Below, piece after piece: positions 35,231 to 45,252 of a stretch of 64,000 bases of DNA. Source of the stretch: Candidatus Nyctobacter psychrophilus (GTDB taxonomy: Bacteria > Vulcanimicrobiota > Vulcanimicrobiia > Vulcanimicrobiales > Vulcanimicrobiaceae); contig JACRTY010000049.1 in NCBI GenBank assembly GCA_014305025.1, positions 150,320-214,319 on the forward strand. The letters run 5' to 3'. The translations under genes and the position numbers were made by a program. Below the pieces are notes generated by a model. The model ran no database searches. It saw nothing but the letters and a program-made list of their open reading frames with translations, and had not been told where the DNA came from. Position 1 is the first letter of the stretch. Every line of letters begins with the position of its first letter.

Positions 35231-38200
35231 GGGGTCACCTCGGCTCCGGCGTCGCTGCGAACCTTTTCCATGAACTCATGAAAAGCGCGCCCGCGCGGCC
35301 GTCGTCCCGGCAGGATGTTGCAGGTCGATGCCTTGTCTTCTTGGATGTGGACGTTGGGATCGAGGACGATGGGCAGCAGGTCGTTGGCGGAATCGCCCGT
35401 GACCAATCCCTTGCGGCCCCAGTGGTACGGCACGCCGACGGTATGCAACGTCTTGCCGTTGAGCTGCAACGGCCGCAAACGTCCCGTGACCATCACGCGT
35501 GCTTCGATCGCGGTGCGGGTCGTGACGATCGTTGCCCACCGGCCATGCTCGAGCCCACGCAGCTTCGCCAACTCCGGGCTCACTTCGCAGAACATCTCCG
35601 GCTGCAACTCACTTAGCTGTGGAACGGTGCGCGTCATGGCGCCGCTGGTGTGGTGTTCGGTCAGCCGGTACGTCGTTAGGATGAAGGGGAAATCATCGCC
35701 GTGCGATTCGCTCGGCGACGGATTGGACGGATTCCACTCGCGCGGGAAACGTTGCGCCCCCGGATTGGACTGTTGGGGATACACCGGATTGCCGATCGGC
35801 GATTCCGAGGGTTCGTAATGCGTCGGAAGCGGCCCATCAACGATCCCGTTGGGCACGAACAACCAGCCAAGGCCGTCGTCCTGCATGATGAACGGGTGCG
35901 TCCCGGCAATCGCCGCTTCGCGCCGCGCGCCGTCGGGCGGCACGTAATCCGGACGTTTGGTCTTCTCGAAATCCGGCGTGTCGTAACCGGCCCACTGCGA
36001 CTTTTCCTCATCCCACCAAACGTACTTCTTTCGTTCGCTCCACGGCTTCCCGTCGGGATCGGCCGACGCGCGATTGTAGAGCAGATGCCGGTTTGCCGGC
36101 CACGCCCAGCCCCATTCGGCAGCGACCCAGTTCTGTTCGGCGCGCGGTTTGCGGTTGGCGGCCTGATTCTGCTCGTCTTTGTAGACGCCGCAGTAGATCC
36201 AACAACCGCACCGCGTGCTGCCGTCGGCCTTCAGTTTGTCATATCCGTTTAATGCCTTACCTTCGGCATCCCATCCGCTGATCTCGCGCAGGACATCGTC
36301 GGCGCTCGGTTCGTCGAGCGGTCCCTCGGTGTGGTAGTCCCACGTAAGGAACTTGATTGCGTCCGCATATGGTTCGGTCGTATCGTCGCCGAGCTTTTCG
36401 CGGATGCGCTTGCCCAAATGATAGTAGAACCACAGTTCCGAGCGCGCGTCGCCTTGCGGATCGACGGCCTTATGATGCCACTGTAGCAGCCGCTGCGTGT
36501 TGGTGTAGGAGCCGTTCTTCTCCGTGTGTGACGCGGCCGGCATGAAGAAGACCTCGGTCCCGATCGCTTCGGTTTTCAGGTCGCCCGATTCGATCTCCGG
36601 TGAATCGTACCAGAACGACGCGGTCTCCGTCTCCGAGAAGTCGCGCACGACCAGCCAGTCGAGATTCGCCATCGCTTTGCGGTGCAGCGAACTGTTGGCC
36701 GAACCGACCGCCAGATTTTCACCGACGGCGAAGTAGCCTTTGACCGCGCCGTCCTGCATGCCCAGGATGCTGCGGTAGGCCGAATGATCGCCGGTGAGCC
36801 GGGGCAGCAGCGCAAAGCAGAAATCGTTGTCGGCGGTCGCATGGTCGCCGTACCACGCCTTGAGCAGGCTCGTGATGTACGTGTCCATGTTGCCCCAGTA
36901 GCCGGTCTTGCCGCCCTCATCTTCGATGTACTTGGCCAACGGACCGAACTTTTGCGCCTGCGGCATGTTGAGATAGCCGGGCAGCAAATTGAACAGGGTC
37001 GGGATGTCGGTTGAGCCTTGAATCGACGAATGTCCGCGCAAGGCTTGAATGCCGCCGCCGGGGCGTCCGATGTTACCGAGCAGCAACTGGAGAATCGCCG
37101 CCGAGCGAATGATCTGCACGCCGGTCGTGTGGTGCGTCCAGGCGACCGCATAGCACATCGCCGACGTGCGCTCGCGTCCCGAATTCTCGCACAGCGCTTC
37201 GGCGACTTTGGTGAAGTCTTCTTCGGAGATGCCGCACGTCCGCGCCACCATGTCGGGGGTGTAACGAGCGAAGTGGCGTTTGAGTATTTGATAAACGCAG
37301 CGCGGATGTTTGAGCGTGCGGTCGATCTTGGGCGGCATGCCAGCCTCGAGCTTGCTCATCTCCTGCGGGTTGAGGCCTTGGTATTTTGCCAGCGATTCTT
37401 GGCTCTCTCGCTGCCCGGATGCGCCGTGCACGTTCGTGCCGTCGTATTGCCATGAGTTGAAAGTGTAGCCGTTGCGGTCCTTGACCCAACCCGAGAAGAG
37501 GCCCTCGAGGTTTTCCGTGTCCTCGTATTCTTCGCCGATGAGGACCGACGCGTTGGTGTAATTGACGACGTACTCGCGAAAGTCGCGTTCGTTCTGCAAG
37601 ACGTAATTGATGATGCCGCCCAGGAACGCGATGTCGCTGCCGGGGCGGATCGGCACGTGAATGTCGGCCACGGCGCTCGTGCGCGTGAAGCGCGGATCGA
37701 CGTGAATGATCGTGGCGCCGCGTTCGCGCGCTTCCATCACCCACTGAAAACCGACCGGATGGTTCTCGGCCATGTTGGAGCCCATGATCAAAAGACAGTC
37801 GGCGTTCTGCAAATCCTGTTGGAACGTGGTGGCGCCGCCGCGCCCGAACGAGGTCCCCAAACTGGGGACGGTGGAGCTATGTCAAAGTCGCGCTTGGTTC
37901 TCGACCTGCACGATGCCGAGCGCGCAGTAGAGTTTTTTCATCAAGTAGTTTTCTTCGTTGTCCAAGGTCGCGCCGCCGAGGCTCGCAATGCCGGCAACGT
38001 GATTGACCGGCTTGCCCTCATGGTCGGCGACCCACGTTTCGCGCCGCGTCTTGATGACGCGGTCGGCAATCATGTCCATCGCGCGGTCGAGCGGCAACTC
38101 TTCCCACGCCGTGCCGTACGGGCGCCGGTATTTTACGCGGTATTCGCGTAGCGGGCTCTGGGTGAGGGCCCGCGTGGCAGCACCCTTGGGACACAACCGG

Positions 38201-38439
38201 CCACGTGAAATGGGGCTTTCCTCGTCGCCCTCGATCTGAATGATGCGCTCGTCCTTGACGAATATCTTTTGCCCGCAACCGACCGCGCAGAAGGGGCACA
38301 CCGACTTGACGACTTTCGCGTCCGTCGTTCGCGCCGTCCACGCTTGGGTCTTGTGCGACTGCACGGCCGCGCCGGTGCCGAGCGGGTCGCCATCCAATTG
38401 CCGGAGCGCCGGCCAAGGAAAACGTGGCTTAGCCTTCAT
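35227..38439 (-). CDS. fdnG: Formate dehydrogenase catalytic subunit, selenoprotein (Sec186)
   Basis: One gene is split only by an in-frame TGA at 37884-37882. Before it lies the N-terminal 4Fe-4S motif (CPFCAVGCGQ, CPKGAA) and the run-up YCALGIVQVENQARL. After it the frame continues HSSTVPSLGTSFG. In family members Sec (U) or Cys sits exactly here. Read through, the protein is 1070 aa, the normal length. A SECIS-like hairpin starts 12 nt after the TGA. The N terminus lacks a twin-arginine signal, unlike FdnG/FdoG, so the enzyme may face the cytoplasm. RBS GGAGG lies 12 nt upstream of ATG 38439. Confidence 0.93.
37853..37884 (-). promoter_or_regulatory. UGA selenocysteine codon with SECIS hairpin
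   Basis: Reading the minus strand, TGA is followed by 12 nt and then the perfect 6-bp stem GTCCCC / GGGGAC around the loop AGTTT. Bacterial SECIS elements need a short stem whose loop holds a G in its first two positions, about 16-37 nt after UGA; here G is second and the distance is 18. SelB would bind it to insert selenocysteine. Confidence 0.85.
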
Positions 38440-38531
38440 GGAACTACGGAACCTCCGCGATATCGACGGCGAGACAACGACGTTGTTCCCCCGCGGCGCT
38501 TCATGTAACGGACGTGGGGCAGAATAGCATC

Positions 38532-39533
38532 ATGCACAGTTGTAAGAATGAAGTCATCGTCATCACGGGCGCCGCCGCCGGCATCGGCCGGGCGACGGTA
38601 CGAGAGTTCGCTCGGCATGGCGCGTCGATCGGACTGATCGCGCGCGGGCACGACGGTCTGGACGCCGCTCGGCGGGAGGTCGAGGAGGCGGGCGGCAGGG
38701 CCTTGGTCGTACCGACCGACGTCGCCGATGCGACCGCGGTCGAGGCCGCCGCGGCGAAGATCGAAGAGACGTTCGGTCCGATCGACATCTGGATCAACGT
38801 CGCTTTTTCCAACGTGTTCTCACCGTTTCACGAGCTGACGCCCGATGAATACAAGCGACTGACCGAGGTCTCGTATCTGGGCTTCGTATACGGGACGTTG
38901 GCCGCGCTCAAGCGCATGCGTTCCCGCAACCGGGGGACGATCGTCCAGACCGGCTCTGCGCTTGCCTACCGCAGCATCCCGCTGCAAGCTGGATATTGCG
39001 GCGCCAAGAGCGCAATTCGCGGCTTCACCGACTCCATTCGCTGCGAGCTCGTCCACGAGAAGAGCAAGGTCCACATCACGATGGTGCAGATGCCCGCCGT
39101 CAATACGCCGCAGTTCTCATGGTGCAAATCGAAGCTGCCGCACAAGGCCCAGCCGGTGCCGCCCATTTTCCAACCGGAAGTCGCGGCTCGAGCGCTCTAT
39201 TGGGCCGCGCATCATCGTACCCGCGAGTTGTGGGTCGGTGGGTCGACGGTCAAGGCGATTCTCGGACAAAAGATCATCCCCGGTCTGCTCGACGTCTATC
39301 TCGGCAAGACCGGTTATAAGTCGCAGCAGTACGATGGCTCGCGCGATCCCGACGCGCCGATCAACCTGTGGGAGCCGGCTCCCGGCGACTACGGCGCGCA
39401 CGGGGATTTCGACGAGCGTTCGCGTGAGTTCAGTCGCGAGCTCTGGCTGGCGACGCACGGAATGTGGGCCGTCTATGCCGCCACGGCGGTGCTGGCCCTG
39501 GGAACCATCGCGTTGGCTCGCAAAATAGCGTAG
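38532..39533 (+). CDS. SDR-family oxidoreductase with C-terminal membrane helix
   Basis: This 333-aa short-chain dehydrogenase has the cofactor motif TGAAAGIG near residue 15, the active-site Ser in QTGSALAY and the YCGAK Tyr-Lys pair. A C-terminal extension (WLATHGMWAVYAATAVLALGTI, split here as WLATHGMW and AVYAATAVLAL) ends in a membrane helix. ATG 38532 is preferred to GTG 38514. It is divergent from the formate dehydrogenase operon. Substrate unknown. Confidence 0.92.
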   Translation: MHSCKNEVIVITGAAAGIGRATVREFARHGASIGLIARGHDGLDAARREVEEAGGRALVVPTDVADATAVEAAAAKIEETFGPIDIWINVAFSNVFSPFHELTPDEYKRLTEVSYLGFVYGTLAALKRMRSRNRGTIVQTGSALAYRSIPLQAGYCGAKSAIRGFTDSIRCELVHEKSKVHITMVQMPAVNTPQFSWCKSKLPHKAQPVPPIFQPEVAARALYWAAHHRTRELWVGGSTVKAILGQKIIPGLLDVYLGKTGYKSQQYDGSRDPDAPINLWEPAPGDYGAHGDFDERSREFSRELWLATHGMWAVYAATAVLALGTIALARKIA

Positions 39534-39573
39534 CTCAGCCTTTCACGACCGACACTGTAGCGCAAACTTCCGC

Positions 39574-40080
39574 ATGCTTTTCAACTCCTGGGCGGCGGTC
39601 GAGCACACCGCCGTCGTCGCGCTGATCGGCTACGTGGCGCTCGTTGCGTTCGTACGCATCTCCGGAAATCGGACGCTGTCCCACATGAACGCGTTCGATT
39701 TCATCATCAGCGTCACGCTGGGATCGATGCTGGCTCGAGCCTTGCTCGCGCAGAACAACTCAATCGTCCAACTCGTCGTCGGTTTCATCGTTTTGCTCGG
39801 CGCTCAGGCGCTGGTGGCAAAGGCCGGCGCGCGGTCGCTACGATTTCACTACCTGGTCACGCCGAAGCCGAAACGGGTCTATGCGGCGGGCGGCTTCAAT
39901 CTGGTCGTCATGCGCCGCCAAGGCATCGGGGAGCCCGAGATCCGCGCGGCGGTCCGCGCCGTCGGCTTGCGCGACTTGAAAGACGTCGACAGCGTCGTGC
40001 TGGAAACGCAAGGACAGCTCTCCGTCGTATGGCGCGGAAACGAGGGCGACGAACCCTCGATGAAGGGCGTGACCGGGTGA
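39574..40080 (+). CDS. DUF421 (YetF-like) membrane protein
   Basis: This 168-aa protein has three N-terminal helices and a cytoplasmic domain. It carries the family block RISGNRTLSHMNAFDFIISVTLGSMLA (shown in two halves: RISGNRTLSHMNAFDF and then IISVTLGSMLA). The C-terminal domain VLETQGQLSVVW matches YetF/DUF421. The role is unknown; in spores related proteins take part in nutrient or stress responses. ATG 39574 has no strong RBS. Confidence 0.9.
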   Translation: MLFNSWAAVEHTAVVALIGYVALVAFVRISGNRTLSHMNAFDFIISVTLGSMLARALLAQNNSIVQLVVGFIVLLGAQALVAKAGARSLRFHYLVTPKPKRVYAAGGFNLVVMRRQGIGEPEIRAAVRAVGLRDLKDVDSVVLETQGQLSVVWRGNEGDEPSMKGVTG

Positions 40081-40223
40081 CGAGGCGGGCGGGAGTTGGT
40101 CATTGCCGACGACGTTGCGTGCGTGTGCCGCGAGGTCCCCGAACAACGTAAGACGTGGCTGATCGCTGCAACGCTGCTGACGCTGGTCTTGATGCTTCGC
40201 GGCGGACGTCTTGGGCGCATGGT

Positions 40224-40248
40224 TGGCGGCTCGGCCGCAAAGCCGCCA
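40224..40248. terminator. Hairpin between convergent genes (candidate bidirectional terminator)
   Basis: Stem TGGCGGCT / AGCCGCCA (8 bp) with a 9-nt loop lies between DUF421 and the convergent YihY gene. No T-run follows. The surrounding 40081-40252 also holds an open frame from TTG 40096 with a weak hydrophobic stretch, which I do not call a gene because its 3' half is antisense to YihY. Confidence 0.45.
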
Positions 40249-40252
40249 GTCC

Positions 40253-41188
40253 CTAGGCGGGGGCCTGTTCGGCGTGCTGTTGTGCCGCAGGCGCTGTTCC
40301 CGGCGCGGCGTCGAGCGCGCCGATCTTCGATCCGTACTTGGCGGCCCACACCTTCGTGAACTCCGCACCGAACAGCACGATCTGTGCAGAGTAGAAGATC
40401 CAAATCAGCAGCACGACGAGCGAGCCGGCCGTTCCGAAGGTCGACGATGCACCCATGCGCCCCAAATACCAGCCCAGCAGAAACTGCCCGACCACGAACA
40501 AGAGGCCGGTGACGCCGGCGCCGATGCCCACGTCACGCCACTCGATTTCGGCATCGGGCAAGTATCTGTAGACGATCGCAAAGACGAGCGAGATGATGGC
40601 CAATGAAACGATGAAGTAGCCGGCTTTGACCACGAGCGCGCCGCCGGGAAAGAGGTGCGACAGCGGTCCCGCCACGGCCGTCAGCACCGTGTTCACGCCT
40701 AACGACAAGAGCAGGATCAGCGCGCATCCCATGACGACGCCGAAGGATACGGCCCGGTTGCGAACGGTCGCCCAGATGCCTTGCGGCCCCTTCCCGACCA
40801 CGCCCCAGACCGTGTTGAGCGCGAACTGGATCGCCGCGAACAGCCCGATCGCCGTCCACAAGAAGATGAACCAGCTCACGATCGCGCCGATCACGCCCTG
40901 CTTTTGGTTGTCGAGCGAGTTCTGCATCATCGAAGCCAGCGCGTCGGCCTCCCGGCGCCCCGCGATTCCTTGCAGTTTGTTGAGGATCAGCGCGCGGGCC
41001 TGATGATGGTGACCCGCCGGCTGGCCATGCCCGATGATGAGCGACGCGACCTCGATCACGATGATCAACAACGGAGCGAGCGCGAAGATCGTATAGTACG
41101 CAAGCGCGGCCGCCAGCCACTGCGCGTTATCTTTTGAGAACTGCTGATACGTTTCTTTGGCAACCGGTACGATGTCCGCAGGCTTCAT
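40253..41188 (-). CDS. YihY/virulence factor BrkB family membrane protein
   Basis: This 311-aa protein has six hydrophobic helices with the family pattern AAALAYYTIFALAPLL at the start and VVLLIWIFYSAQIVLFGAEFT at the end. A long cytoplasmic loop contains the GHHHQARALI segment. ATG 41188 has a strong GGGAGG site. Function unproven; earlier named ribonuclease BN by error. It is divergent from the glycosidase gene (172 bp). Confidence 0.93.
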   Translation of the reverse strand: MKPADIVPVAKETYQQFSKDNAQWLAAALAYYTIFALAPLLIIVIEVASLIIGHGQPAGHHHQARALILNKLQGIAGRREADALASMMQNSLDNQKQGVIGAIVSWFIFLWTAIGLFAAIQFALNTVWGVVGKGPQGIWATVRNRAVSFGVVMGCALILLLSLGVNTVLTAVAGPLSHLFPGGALVVKAGYFIVSLAIISLVFAIVYRYLPDAEIEWRDVGIGAGVTGLLFVVGQFLLGWYLGRMGASSTFGTAGSLVVLLIWIFYSAQIVLFGAEFTKVWAAKYGSKIGALDAAPGTAPAAQQHAEQAPA

Positions 41189-41360
41189 CGTGCGTCCCTC
41201 CCTAGCCCCGTAAACCTTCCCCAGCTGAGAACGCTTCGATGGACAGATCAGTGTGGCCAGGATAAAGAAGGGCGAAGAGCCGCCGATGGAGTGAGCCGGC
41301 CGAAACGGTAAACGCGACTGCTTGGGTTGAACGCCAAGCGCCGGGGAACAAATCGCACAA

Positions 41361-43850
41361 ATGAGCACATCACCGTCCACGGTAAGCTATCGAGCGAACG
41401 TCCTGGGCGGTCTGGACCACACGACGAAGCTGCGCTGGGATCACGGATTCGACGCCTACCGGCTCGCCGATGAGGAGATGGCTGCCGGGAGCACGCTCGG
41501 CAACCCGGCTTTGCAGATGGTCATCAAAGCCACAGGAGCGATCGAAAAGATCTTCTGCGTCGACGCCGGCTCGGTGCTGCTCAAGACGTTCGTTCTCAAG
41601 CATTGGGACGATATCTCGGGCATGAAGCTCGACCCGGCGAGCGGCCATTTCTTCATGTATCCCGAGCATCAAGAGCATCGCTACATGCTGACCAACGGCG
41701 TATACGTCCGCGAAGACGTGTTCGTGCTCAGCCGCGGCCCCGGAGCCGATGGCCCGGTCGATCCGCCGCTCGCCTACTACGTCATCGCCTTCACCAACGA
41801 CACGGCTGAAAAGCAGCGCATCGCGACATATGCCTTCGCGCAGCTGGCGACCGAGTTCAAAGAAGCGCTGGCGGTCGAATACGATGGAGAGCTGCAAGCG
41901 CTCGTGGCGCATGCCAAAGAGAAGCCGGACTTGGCACGCCTCGTCGGTTGCTCGCAGGCGCCCGAGGATTACGAAGTGTCGATCGACCATGCCAAGGCGG
42001 TCACGGCGCAGCACCCCGGCAGGCTCTCCGGGAACACGGCGGCACCGACCGGCTATGCCACCGGAGTCCTTCACTACACGACCGAAGTGGCGCCCGGCGA
42101 CCGTGCGCAACTGGTGTTTCGTCTGGGCGTGTCGGCGCACGGCACCGGGGAGCTGAAGAAGGACTACCGTGCAGCGCCGCCGGCCAAAGCCGCGCTCGAC
42201 GCGACGCAGGATCACTATCGCGAGGCGCTCGGGCGCTCGATCGTCTTTACGCCCAACGACGCCATCAACCGTGGGTGCATGTGGGCCAAAGCCAATATCG
42301 AACGGGTGCTGCTGCATCCCTCGCCGTCGGGCTGGGGGTTCACCAACAGTCCGACCCAGTCGAACAAGTGCGTGGGGCGCGATTCGGCATGGTTTTGTGC
42401 GGGCACCGATTATTTCCGTCCCGATTTTTCGCGCGCGTGCCTCCTCCAGTTCGCGCAGCGGCAAAAAGAGAACGGCCTGATCGTCGAGGACTACGACATG
42501 CTCGATGGTAAGACCGAAGATTTCGGGCTGAACATCAACGACGACACGCCGCTGTTCATGTGGGGCGTGTGGCATCACTACGCGGTGACGCACGATCGCT
42601 CGTTCTTGGATGAAGCGTTCGATGCGGTGCTCAAGGCCGGCCGCCACATCGCCTCGCAGCGCAACGAACAAGGCCTCGTGTGGTGCACCTCGGAGGAGTT
42701 GGGTAGTCCCGGAATCGTCAGTTGGCGCAACGTGATCAAGAATTACCGGCTCAGCGGCGCGGTGACCGAACCGAACTCGGAATGCTATGGGGCATTCCGC
42801 TGCGTCGCGGCGCTGGCTCGCGCGCGCGGCGACGAGGATACCGCCGACGAGTTCGACCGACTGGCCGAGCAACTACGGGATGCGATCGAAAAGCACCTTA
42901 CGAATCCCGGCAACGGCCTGTATTATTTGAATATCGACGTCGACGGAACGCCGCAGAGCGACATCACCGCGGATCTCGTCTTCCCGGTGCTCTTCGACGT
43001 CCCGCCGCCGGAAAAAGCCGCGTCGATCGTGCGGCGGCTGATGGATCGCGACTTCTGGACGCCGGGCGGCATGCGTGCGATCCCGCACGACGCCGTCAAC
43101 TACAGCGCCAAGGAGGACAGCGGCTGCTTCGGCGGCGTGTGGAACGGGATGACCTTCTGGTTCGCCAAGGCCGTCGCCGCCTACGATCCCGACTTCATGG
43201 ATGAAGCGCTGACCAACGGGTACGAAAACTACGCGCGCGACCCGCAGCGCAACAATACGGTCCCGGGCCAGTTCTCCGAGTGGCTGCACGGTGAAACCCT
43301 GGTCAACGAGGGGATGCTGCTCTCGCCCTGGTTTCCGCCGCGGTATTTGTGGGCGGCGATCGAGGGCGCACTCGGCATGGACATATCGGGCGAACGCGCC
43401 AGCATCTCGCCTAACATGCCGTCCTACTGGACGTGGTGCGGTCTGCGTAACGCCCCGTTCCGCGGAAAAGGTCTGACGTGGTTCGTGACGCGGGCGCCCG
43501 AACTGCGCGCGTACGCGAACCGGGAACTAGACGCCGACTTCCCGTGCGAGGTGCTCGACGAAGACATCAGCGAGCGCGTGCAGTGCAGCGGCGGCGACGC
43601 GATCAGCCTCGGATTTTCGTCTGCCGACAGGCTCGTTGCACTCGTGGGAAACACGAACGATCGTAGCATCACCACGGCACTGCGCATCGAGGACCTCGAT
43701 GGAACCTACGTTTGCAAGCGCTTCGACAGCCTCGAGAAAGCATGGCTGCCCGAACAGACACTCGAGGCCAAGCAACTAGGGCGCGGAATCACGCTCCTCG
43801 TTGCGCCGCGTGGCTTCATTCTCTTCGAACTTACCCGGCGCTCAACCTGA
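41361..43850 (+). CDS. Large (alpha/alpha)6 glycoside hydrolase, glucoamylase or debranching-like
   Basis: The 829-aa protein has an N-terminal beta-sandwich-like domain (about 1-290) followed by an (alpha/alpha)6-barrel (about 300-740) with aromatic-rich segments, for example SPSGWGFTNSPTQSNKC, RDSAWFCAGTDY and YDMLDGKTEDFGLNINDDT. The late block SGCFGGVWNGMTFWFAK and GQFSEWLHGET may hold the catalytic acids. A small C-terminal beta-domain ends it. It resembles amylo-1,6-glucosidase or trehalose/glucoamylase-type enzymes. No signal peptide is seen, so it should act on stored glucan or compatible-solute glycosides in the cytoplasm. Substrate uncertain. Confidence 0.82.
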   Translation: MSTSPSTVSYRANVLGGLDHTTKLRWDHGFDAYRLADEEMAAGSTLGNPALQMVIKATGAIEKIFCVDAGSVLLKTFVLKHWDDISGMKLDPASGHFFMYPEHQEHRYMLTNGVYVREDVFVLSRGPGADGPVDPPLAYYVIAFTNDTAEKQRIATYAFAQLATEFKEALAVEYDGELQALVAHAKEKPDLARLVGCSQAPEDYEVSIDHAKAVTAQHPGRLSGNTAAPTGYATGVLHYTTEVAPGDRAQLVFRLGVSAHGTGELKKDYRAAPPAKAALDATQDHYREALGRSIVFTPNDAINRGCMWAKANIERVLLHPSPSGWGFTNSPTQSNKCVGRDSAWFCAGTDYFRPDFSRACLLQFAQRQKENGLIVEDYDMLDGKTEDFGLNINDDTPLFMWGVWHHYAVTHDRSFLDEAFDAVLKAGRHIASQRNEQGLVWCTSEELGSPGIVSWRNVIKNYRLSGAVTEPNSECYGAFRCVAALARARGDEDTADEFDRLAEQLRDAIEKHLTNPGNGLYYLNIDVDGTPQSDITADLVFPVLFDVPPPEKAASIVRRLMDRDFWTPGGMRAIPHDAVNYSAKEDSGCFGGVWNGMTFWFAKAVAAYDPDFMDEALTNGYENYARDPQRNNTVPGQFSEWLHGETLVNEGMLLSPWFPPRYLWAAIEGALGMDISGERASISPNMPSYWTWCGLRNAPFRGKGLTWFVTRAPELRAYANRELDADFPCEVLDEDISERVQCSGGDAISLGFSSADRLVALVGNTNDRSITTALRIEDLDGTYVCKRFDSLEKAWLPEQTLEAKQLGRGITLLVAPRGFILFELTRRST

Positions 43851-44063
43851 TTCCCGAAACGTACATCGTCCGAGCACGCCCAGGCGCTCTTTCACCCCAA
43901 CGGCGGCGTACTGCTCACTTCGGATTACTCGGTTCCCGATACGATACACCCGCACAGCGATCGGCGGCAACGCGAGCCGTTACACGAACGTGACGATCGA
44001 CGGTGATGCAGTGCGCGCGTATGTCTTCCCCGTCCTCGCGCCACGCGGGTATGATGCCATCCG

Positions 44064-45026
44064 GTGAAACACGAATCGAGGGGGACGGTTCTGATCGCGA
44101 TGGGGTCGAACGCCGTCATCGCGCTCGCAAAGTTTCTGGCGGGGCTCGCCACGGGGAACACCGCGATGCTCGCCGAGGCGGTCCATTCGACCGTCGACAC
44201 GGCCAACGAAGGCCTCATGCTGATGGGGCTGGTGCGCAGCCAGCGCCCGGCGGATGCGCAGCACCCGTTCGGCTACGGTCGAGAACTCTATTTCTGGACG
44301 CTGATGGTCGCCGTCATCATCTTCGGGGTCGGCGGCGGCGTGACGATGCTCGAAGGATTTTACCGGATCGTCCACCCGCCTGGACTCGAGAGCCCGCGGT
44401 GGGATTACGTCGTGCTGGCGATCGCCGCCGTCTTCGAGGGGATATCCTGGACTCGAGCCTACCGGCAGGTGCGTCGACGCGGCGGAAGGCGCTCGACACT
44501 CGACCTCATCAGGGCGAGCAAAGACCCGACGGGCTTCACGGTGCTGCTCGAAGACAGCGCGGCGCTTACGGGGCTGGCGATCGCCGCGCTCGGGACGTTC
44601 TTCGCGCACGCGTTTAGAAACGCGGCGATCGAAGGATTCGCGTCGATCGCGATCGGTCTCGTGCTCGCGGCCGTCGCCGTCTTCTTGGTGCGGGAGACGC
44701 GCGGGCTGCTGATCGGCGAGAGCGCCCCGCGCGAGACGATCGAGGACATCCAATCGATCGCGGCGAGCGATCCAGCGGTCGCCGACGTTCGGCGCGCACT
44801 GACGATGCAATTGGCGCCCGACGAGGTGCTGCTGAATATCGATTTGGCGTTCCATCGCGGCGGCGGCGATGACGTCGCCCGCGCGGTCGACCGCATCGAG
44901 CGCTCGATCCGCGGCAAGCATCCCGAAGTCACGAGAATCTTCGTCGAGGCGCAGTCGTTGGTTGCGGCGATTGACGCCGGTGGCGGCGAAGCGGAAGCGG
45001 AACGCGGACGTTCGTCGCGATCGTGA
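44064..45026 (+). CDS. Cation diffusion facilitator (CDF) transporter
   Basis: This 320-aa divalent-metal exporter has six helices. The metal-site HSTVD motif of helix II (AEAVHSTVDTANE) and the matching Asp of helix V (LLEDSAALTG) are present. A cytoplasmic C-terminal domain follows (about 205-300). The start is GTG 44064. The first 213 bp upstream hold no gene I can support. Confidence 0.93.
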   Translation: MKHESRGTVLIAMGSNAVIALAKFLAGLATGNTAMLAEAVHSTVDTANEGLMLMGLVRSQRPADAQHPFGYGRELYFWTLMVAVIIFGVGGGVTMLEGFYRIVHPPGLESPRWDYVVLAIAAVFEGISWTRAYRQVRRRGGRRSTLDLIRASKDPTGFTVLLEDSAALTGLAIAALGTFFAHAFRNAAIEGFASIAIGLVLAAVAVFLVRETRGLLIGESAPRETIEDIQSIAASDPAVADVRRALTMQLAPDEVLLNIDLAFHRGGGDDVARAVDRIERSIRGKHPEVTRIFVEAQSLVAAIDAGGGEAEAERGRSSRS

Positions 45027-45136
45027 CCGAACGAAAACTCGTGCCGCGCGTTCGCACGGGCCTATCCGTCTCGGGCTTGTAACGTCGCTATCGGGGAAGA
45101 GGCAGCAAAGCGGCGGCGAACGCGATGGCATGCGCA

Positions 45137-45252
45137 ATCGGCCGCGTCGTCTACCCACACCCGAACAATACGAACGGCTCGGTCGCGAACGGCCGTTCAT
45201 CGCACAGGCGATTCGCGAAGGACTCTGGATCGATGCAGCGCCACCCACTTGA
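45137..45252 (+). pseudogene. C-terminal stump of an MNT-type nucleotidyltransferase
   Basis: About 38 codons read TPEQYERLGRERPFIAQAIREGLW, the usual end of minimal nucleotidyltransferases that pair with HEPN proteins. The catalytic GS-DxD region is missing; upstream sequence is the CDF gene's tail. The stump overlaps the HEPN start, as intact pairs do. It has no start codon of its own. Confidence 0.55.

Noticed and set aside
35227..37860. A separate 877-aa molybdopterin oxidoreductase lacking its Fe-S N terminus
   Set aside because: It is the downstream part of the selenocysteine formate dehydrogenase; the N-terminal 185 residues precede the TGA in the same frame.
40096..40359. Possible small membrane protein after DUF421
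   Set aside because: It has one weak hydrophobic stretch, a TTG start, and its second half is antisense to the YihY gene.
41370..42872. A 500-codon open frame on the minus strand inside the glycosidase gene
   Set aside because: It is fully antisense to a well-formed 829-aa enzyme. Its translation is Arg/His-rich with no motifs, a common shadow in GC-rich DNA.
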